DNA from: Bacteroidales bacterium
GTDB taxonomy: Bacteria; Bacteroidota; Bacteroidia; Bacteroidales; UBA3824
DNA: 10,614 bases
NCBI GenBank assembly: GCA_017543645.1
Contig: JAFYFR010000083.1
Coordinates: 1 to 10,614, forward strand
Reading direction: 5' to 3'
The first letter of the stretch is position 1; each line of letters begins with the position of its first letter. Made by a program: the position numbers and the translations under genes. This document shows, piece after piece, positions 7,424 through 10,614 of this stretch. Under the pieces are notes generated by a model, which was given only the letters and a program-made list of their open reading frames with translations, searched no databases and was not told where the DNA came from.

Positions 7424-10243
7424 TTGAAAAACTGGTGTTCAAAAATATTATTGTTGATATTGTCTGCCGTAGTAGGCACAGCCGAAGGGCAGACATTTGT
7501 CTCTGTGTCGGATGATTTGGACAAATTGGACACATGGACTCAGAGCGGTGCGGTTTGCTGGCAACAGATTTCCGGCGGCGCATTGCCCGAGGATGTCACT
7601 TATTTTTGCAACACATCCTCAGTAAACGGAACCGACCGTATATATCACGCCGTTTCTGGACTTTACCCCGAAATGGGTACTATACGCTGGCGTTTTTCCA
7701 TTGTGAGTAACAATGTCAATTCGTCGGTAAACAATTTTAAAATTACGTTGATGGCAAATGATTCTGTGCCAGACAACGACGGTGTCAGTTATTCGGCTTT
7801 TGCTGTCGGAACGGGATTCAAGACAGGAATTTACTCTCAATTGTGTCTCATGCAATATCACGGCAAGGATTACGATATTCTTGCTGCTACCGATATTATG
7901 TTTAATAGCGATAATGATGTTGTGGATTTAGTTGTTGAGCGCACCTCATTGGGCGAGTGGTCGGTTAACGGTAAAATTGTATACCAAGAGCCTGAACCGC
8001 AAATCTATTTGGCCGATTATACAACTATCGAATACAAACATTCTTCTGCCAAGGCTCACGGAGCGTTTAATGTGTCGTATAAGGAATTGGCGTTTAACCG
8101 CACCGGCAACACCATAGAAGCCAAAATGCGTAATGCTGAAATAACCAGCGGAGGTGTCGTAACTCTCAATGTTGACGGACGTTTCGACCCACTTTCTATA
8201 TCAGACCCCAATAATTATCTGCTAAACAATACCAAGCCCCTTTCGGTGAGTTATTCGGGTAATGAAGTAACGCTCTGTTTTAAACCGGAAGTGCTATACT
8301 CTACTCTGCTGACACTTACCGCCAAAAATATCAAGCAGCTTGATGGTACTGTAATGCCTGATTATAAGGCGGATATAGCGTTGCCTATGTATGGCGACAT
8401 TGTTATTAACGAAATTATGTGCGACGTTTCGCCCGCTCCGGCAAACCTTCCGGCTGTAAAGTATGTGGAACTTTTTAATCCCACTAAATATACTTTCAAT
8501 TTAAAAAACTGCTGTTTTCTCGCTGGCGACTATCAGTATAGCTTTCCCGAAACCGAAATTGAGGCGGGTGGATTTCTTTTGATTTGCCGTTCGGAAGGCA
8601 TGGAGCAGTATGCTAAAACTGTCACAAAATTCGACGATTCAAAACTTATTACCAAGAACCGAAAACTTACACTGCTAAATCAGTCGGGGGCTATTGTTGA
8701 CTCGCTTACCTATACCACAGATTTGTACAACGACAAGGATAAATCTTTGGGCGGATGCTCTATCGAACGCCGCGACCCTCGCAACTTGTATATGGTGGAG
8801 GGCAACTGGACTGCCTCGCTTGATATTTCGGGCGGTACTCCCGGACGTGTAAACAGCACATTGACAACCGTTTTGGACAACAATCCGCCACGTGTAGCCT
8901 CCGTTGCCGTAACAGACAACCATAATGTGCATCTGGTTTTTTCTAAAAACATAATAGCGGGGCCAGCGGATATTATTCTTAATGGCAACGCCTCGGTGGA
9001 GTGCCTCTCAAACCTTAACACCGTTGATGCGGCATTTGCCGACGCGTTGCTCGAAGGCGAAAACTCGATAGAAATCAAACCGTTGGCAGATTACGCCGGC
9101 AATCTTTCTGCCGACACCGTTATCACATTTACATATCACAGGTTGAAACTGCTGAATGTTTATGCCGCAAGTCAGTACCAACTGTGCTTTGTGTTCAACA
9201 ACGATTTGACCGAAGATGCTGCTTCTCGCTTTTATGCCGACAAGAATCGCCACGCCACAATCAATATCAGTGAAAACGTCGCCTTTGTGGGTTTTGACCA
9301 TAATTTTGCGCCTGACCAACAGGTAGCGGCATCGGCTTGTGGCATCAAAGATATTTATAACAATGTAATAGATTCTGTGTCAGCCGCTTTTGCTTATCAC
9401 AACACACAGAAGTACGATATTTTGATTACCGAGGTGCTGTTTTATCCGCTTACGGGACAGAAAAGGTTTGTGGAACTTTACAACAACACCGAGTTTGCTA
9501 TTCCGCTCAATCAGTTTTCTATTTCGTATTACGATAATCCTGGAACAGAAAAAAAGTCGGTAATACAAGGTGGGTATCTGCTTGATCCTAAACAATATGC
9601 AGTAGTTTCGCCCGACAGTTCCGACATTCAGGCACGTTACACCTGCGGCGGACTTTTTATTCAGGACACCAAGTTGCCGGCATTTTCCAATTCGCAGGGC
9701 AACATTGTGTTGTACGCTCCTTCGGGTGTGGCTGTGGATTCTATGGCTTACAATAGAACAGAATCCAACACTTTGGAAATCAATGTTCAAGGTGTTTCGT
9801 TAGAACGTGTGGGATTCAACAGAAATTCTACCGATTTTTCGGCGTGGAAATTCGCCACGTCTGCCTTCGACTATGCAACGCCCGGTTTGCCTAATTCCAA
9901 CGCCGACACACCAACTGCCGAACTTTCAAACTCTGTTTCCATAGTAAACGAGCTGTTTACACCCGACGGTGACGGTTACAACGACGAAGTTGAGATTGTC
10001 CTTAATTTCGACACTCACGACACCGCCATTGATGTGAGCATCTACAACCCAGATGGTGTTCATGTGCGCACCCTTGCCAACCGCGAAAACGTAGGCACTC
10101 ACGCCAATCTGTTTTGGAACGGTCTTACAGACTCTGGCGACCTCTGCAAAACCGGCATTTACGTTATTTACATCAAAACCATCTCGCCCAACGGCAAAAC
10201 CGATATATATAAAAAGGTGTGCGTGCTGAATAGGAGGAAGTAG
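7424..10243 (+). CDS. Secreted lamin-tail-domain protein with two LTD domains
   Basis: This 939-residue protein begins at a TTG codon. No in-frame ATG lies near, and the TTG gives a good signal peptide (KNWCSKILLLILSAVVGTAEGQ split near G-Q), so the start is well supported. Regions: an N-terminal sandwich-like part (about 25-215); a short linker domain; lamin-tail domain 1, from DIVINEIMCDV to SGGTPGRVNS (about 324-475), with the typical VELFNPT motif; a bacterial Ig-like middle (about 485-660) opening NNPPRVASVAVTD; lamin-tail domain 2, from DILITEVLFYP to ATPGLPNS (about 664-822), with VELYNNT; and a C-terminal domain with FTPDGDGYNDEVEI and GLTDSGDLCKTGIYVIYIK (about 840-939). The last resembles T9SS type B (CHU_C) or FlgD-Ig-like endings, implying export to the surface. 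LTD domains occur in extracellular bacterial proteins, often beside nucleases, but no nuclease motif is visible here. Confidence 0.88.
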   Translation: MKNWCSKILLLILSAVVGTAEGQTFVSVSDDLDKLDTWTQSGAVCWQQISGGALPEDVTYFCNTSSVNGTDRIYHAVSGLYPEMGTIRWRFSIVSNNVNSSVNNFKITLMANDSVPDNDGVSYSAFAVGTGFKTGIYSQLCLMQYHGKDYDILAATDIMFNSDNDVVDLVVERTSLGEWSVNGKIVYQEPEPQIYLADYTTIEYKHSSAKAHGAFNVSYKELAFNRTGNTIEAKMRNAEITSGGVVTLNVDGRFDPLSISDPNNYLLNNTKPLSVSYSGNEVTLCFKPEVLYSTLLTLTAKNIKQLDGTVMPDYKADIALPMYGDIVINEIMCDVSPAPANLPAVKYVELFNPTKYTFNLKNCCFLAGDYQYSFPETEIEAGGFLLICRSEGMEQYAKTVTKFDDSKLITKNRKLTLLNQSGAIVDSLTYTTDLYNDKDKSLGGCSIERRDPRNLYMVEGNWTASLDISGGTPGRVNSTLTTVLDNNPPRVASVAVTDNHNVHLVFSKNIIAGPADIILNGNASVECLSNLNTVDAAFADALLEGENSIEIKPLADYAGNLSADTVITFTYHRLKLLNVYAASQYQLCFVFNNDLTEDAASRFYADKNRHATINISENVAFVGFDHNFAPDQQVAASACGIKDIYNNVIDSVSAAFAYHNTQKYDILITEVLFYPLTGQKRFVELYNNTEFAIPLNQFSISYYDNPGTEKKSVIQGGYLLDPKQYAVVSPDSSDIQARYTCGGLFIQDTKLPAFSNSQGNIVLYAPSGVAVDSMAYNRTESNTLEINVQGVSLERVGFNRNSTDFSAWKFATSAFDYATPGLPNSNADTPTAELSNSVSIVNELFTPDGDGYNDEVEIVLNFDTHDTAIDVSIYNPDGVHVRTLANRENVGTHANLFWNGLTDSGDLCKTGIYVIYIKTISPNGKTDIYKKVCVLNRRK

Positions 10244-10311
10244 GTTTTGCCCGCACAAAAAACTTCCAAAAAAATTTACGTAAAATCCTTACTGCATTTG
10301 GCAAAAGGTTG

Positions 10312-10319
10312 TATCTTTG
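10312..10319 (+). promoter_or_regulatory. Promoter -7 element of the carB leader
   Basis: TATCTTTG followed by CCGC is a very typical Bacteroidota -7 sequence (TAnnTTTG). The -33 region is weak, TTAC at 10289-10292, 19 bases upstream. Transcription would start about 10325, giving a leader of roughly 180 bases before carB. No comparable element lies between the terminator at 10423-10462 and carB, so carB transcription should come through the terminator. Confidence 0.6.
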
Positions 10320-10352
10320 CCGCGTAAAAAATGTTAGCGGCAGAAACAGACA

Positions 10353-10499
10353 ATGAGTACATATTGTATAGAAACATCGTTTGAGAAACATATAGGAATT
10401 GTTTTTTGTCTTAATGAGAGGCAAAAAGATGCGTTAGTTTTTTTGGCTAACGCATTTTTTTTGTATTGTAACCGAATAAAAGAATTAAAACTAATATAA
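10353..10499 (+). CDS. Possible 48-codon leader peptide of carB
   Basis: An ATG at 10353 opens a 48-codon frame, [18 protein letters not shown] and onward, that stays open through the whole terminator hairpin and its T run and stops at 10497-10499, 5 bases before the carB ATG. The peptide is rich in Phe, Leu, Cys and Asn near its end and resembles no domain I know. The U-rich stretches of the leader are read as Phe, Val and Leu codons. The position, length and relation to the hairpin resemble pyrL, the 44-codon pyrBI leader of Escherichia coli. Chance is a real alternative for an open frame this short, and there is no Shine-Dalgarno sequence to help. Confidence 0.4.
   Translation: MSTYCIETSFEKHIGIVFCLNERQKDALVFLANAFFLYCNRIKELKLI
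10423..10462 (+). terminator. Intrinsic terminator / putative attenuator before carB
   Basis: A perfect 9-bp stem, ATGCGTTAG (10429-10437) with CTAACGCAT (10447-10455), encloses a 9-base T-rich loop. Eight T's follow (10455-10462), and five A's on the 5' side can extend the stem. It lies downstream of the carB promoter element and 42 bases before the carB ATG. It may serve as an attenuator, and it would also stop readthrough from the lamin-tail gene. Confidence 0.88.
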
Positions 10500-10504
10500 T
10501 CGTC

Positions 10505-10614
10505 ATGAAAGATTTAAAGAAAGTGCTCCTCTTAGGTTCGGGAGCGTTGAAAATCGGACAGGCCGGCGAATTTGACTACTCCGGCAGCCAGGCTCTTAAA
10601 GCTATGCGCGAAGA
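10505..10614 (+). CDS. carB: Carbamoyl-phosphate synthase large subunit, N-terminal part
   Basis: Only the first 36 residues are in the window. They begin [20 protein letters not shown] and continue [17 protein letters not shown]. This is the highly conserved opening of CarB, including the glycine-rich LGSGxxxIGQAxEFDYSGxQA signature of the first ATP-grasp half. With the CarA glutaminase subunit the enzyme makes carbamoyl phosphate from bicarbonate, glutamine and two ATP, feeding pyrimidine and arginine synthesis in the cytoplasm. The gene runs off the right edge, so neither its integrity nor a downstream operon can be judged. carA is not immediately upstream. The leader carries a promoter, a terminator and a possible leader peptide, which suggests regulation by attenuation. 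Confidence 0.95.
   Translation, partial: MKDLKKVLLLGSGALKIGQAGEFDYSGSQALKAMRE

Noticed and set aside
7039..7533. Minus-strand 164-residue frame
   Set aside because: Antisense to DUF5606 and the start of the lamin-tail gene; Arg/Cys-rich and without motifs.
9380..9790. Minus-strand 136-residue frame
   Set aside because: Antisense to lamin-tail domain 2, whose reading frame is clearly the real one.
10275..10284. Palindrome TTTACGTAAA downstream of the lamin-tail gene
   Set aside because: Short, AT-rich and single; it could be an operator but nothing else supports it.
10331..10384. A 17-codon frame starting at an earlier ATG in the carB leader
   Set aside because: It ends long before the terminator, has no run of regulatory codons and no other support; kept only as an alternative leader peptide.

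Overview
This window looks like chromosomal DNA of a Bacteroidota member, most likely order Bacteroidales. Four things point there: a DUF5606 gene, a secreted protein ending in a type IX secretion (Por-type) C-terminal domain, -7 promoter elements of the TAnnTTTG kind, and A-rich start regions without Shine-Dalgarno sequences. No tRNA, rRNA, CRISPR array, insertion sequence or phage gene was seen. No gene-free stretch exceeds 300 bases; the longest is the 261-base gap before carB.

Region 1 (64-4795, plus strand) is an envelope operon whose two genes both appear interrupted. The first is a large modular surface protein: signal peptide, WNTICLPF-type module, GLUG motifs, InlB-like repeat, MBG-like domains, Por secretion tail. 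It is split by a frame change near 777-782, where a GLUG region runs directly into the second half of an InlB B-repeat. The second starts by a 4-base ATGA overlap and is an OmpA-family protein. Its beta-barrel half and peptidoglycan-binding half lie in different frames, separated at a run of six C (4318-4323). Both breaks go from frame 1 to frame 2.

Region 2 (4803-6719, minus strand, convergent with region 1) holds a Skp/OmpH-like periplasmic chaperone, probably a lipoprotein, followed by a clear intrinsic terminator and then a family 2 glycosyltransferase.

Region 3 (6720-6905) is a divergent promoter region serving the OmpH-like gene leftward and the DUF5606 gene rightward.

Region 4 (6906-10243, plus strand) holds the DUF5606 protein and, two bases later with a TTG start, a 939-residue secreted protein with two lamin-tail domains and a C-terminal domain resembling the T9SS type B/FlgD-Ig sorting region.

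Region 5 (10244-10614) is the leader and start of carB (carbamoyl-phosphate synthase large subunit). A good promoter element is followed by a U-rich leader, a 48-codon open frame that runs through a strong intrinsic terminator, and then carB 5 bases after its stop. This geometry closely resembles the UTP-sensing pyrBI attenuator of enteric bacteria and is the most interesting regulatory signal in the window. I found no sign of a defence system or other novel multi-gene machine.
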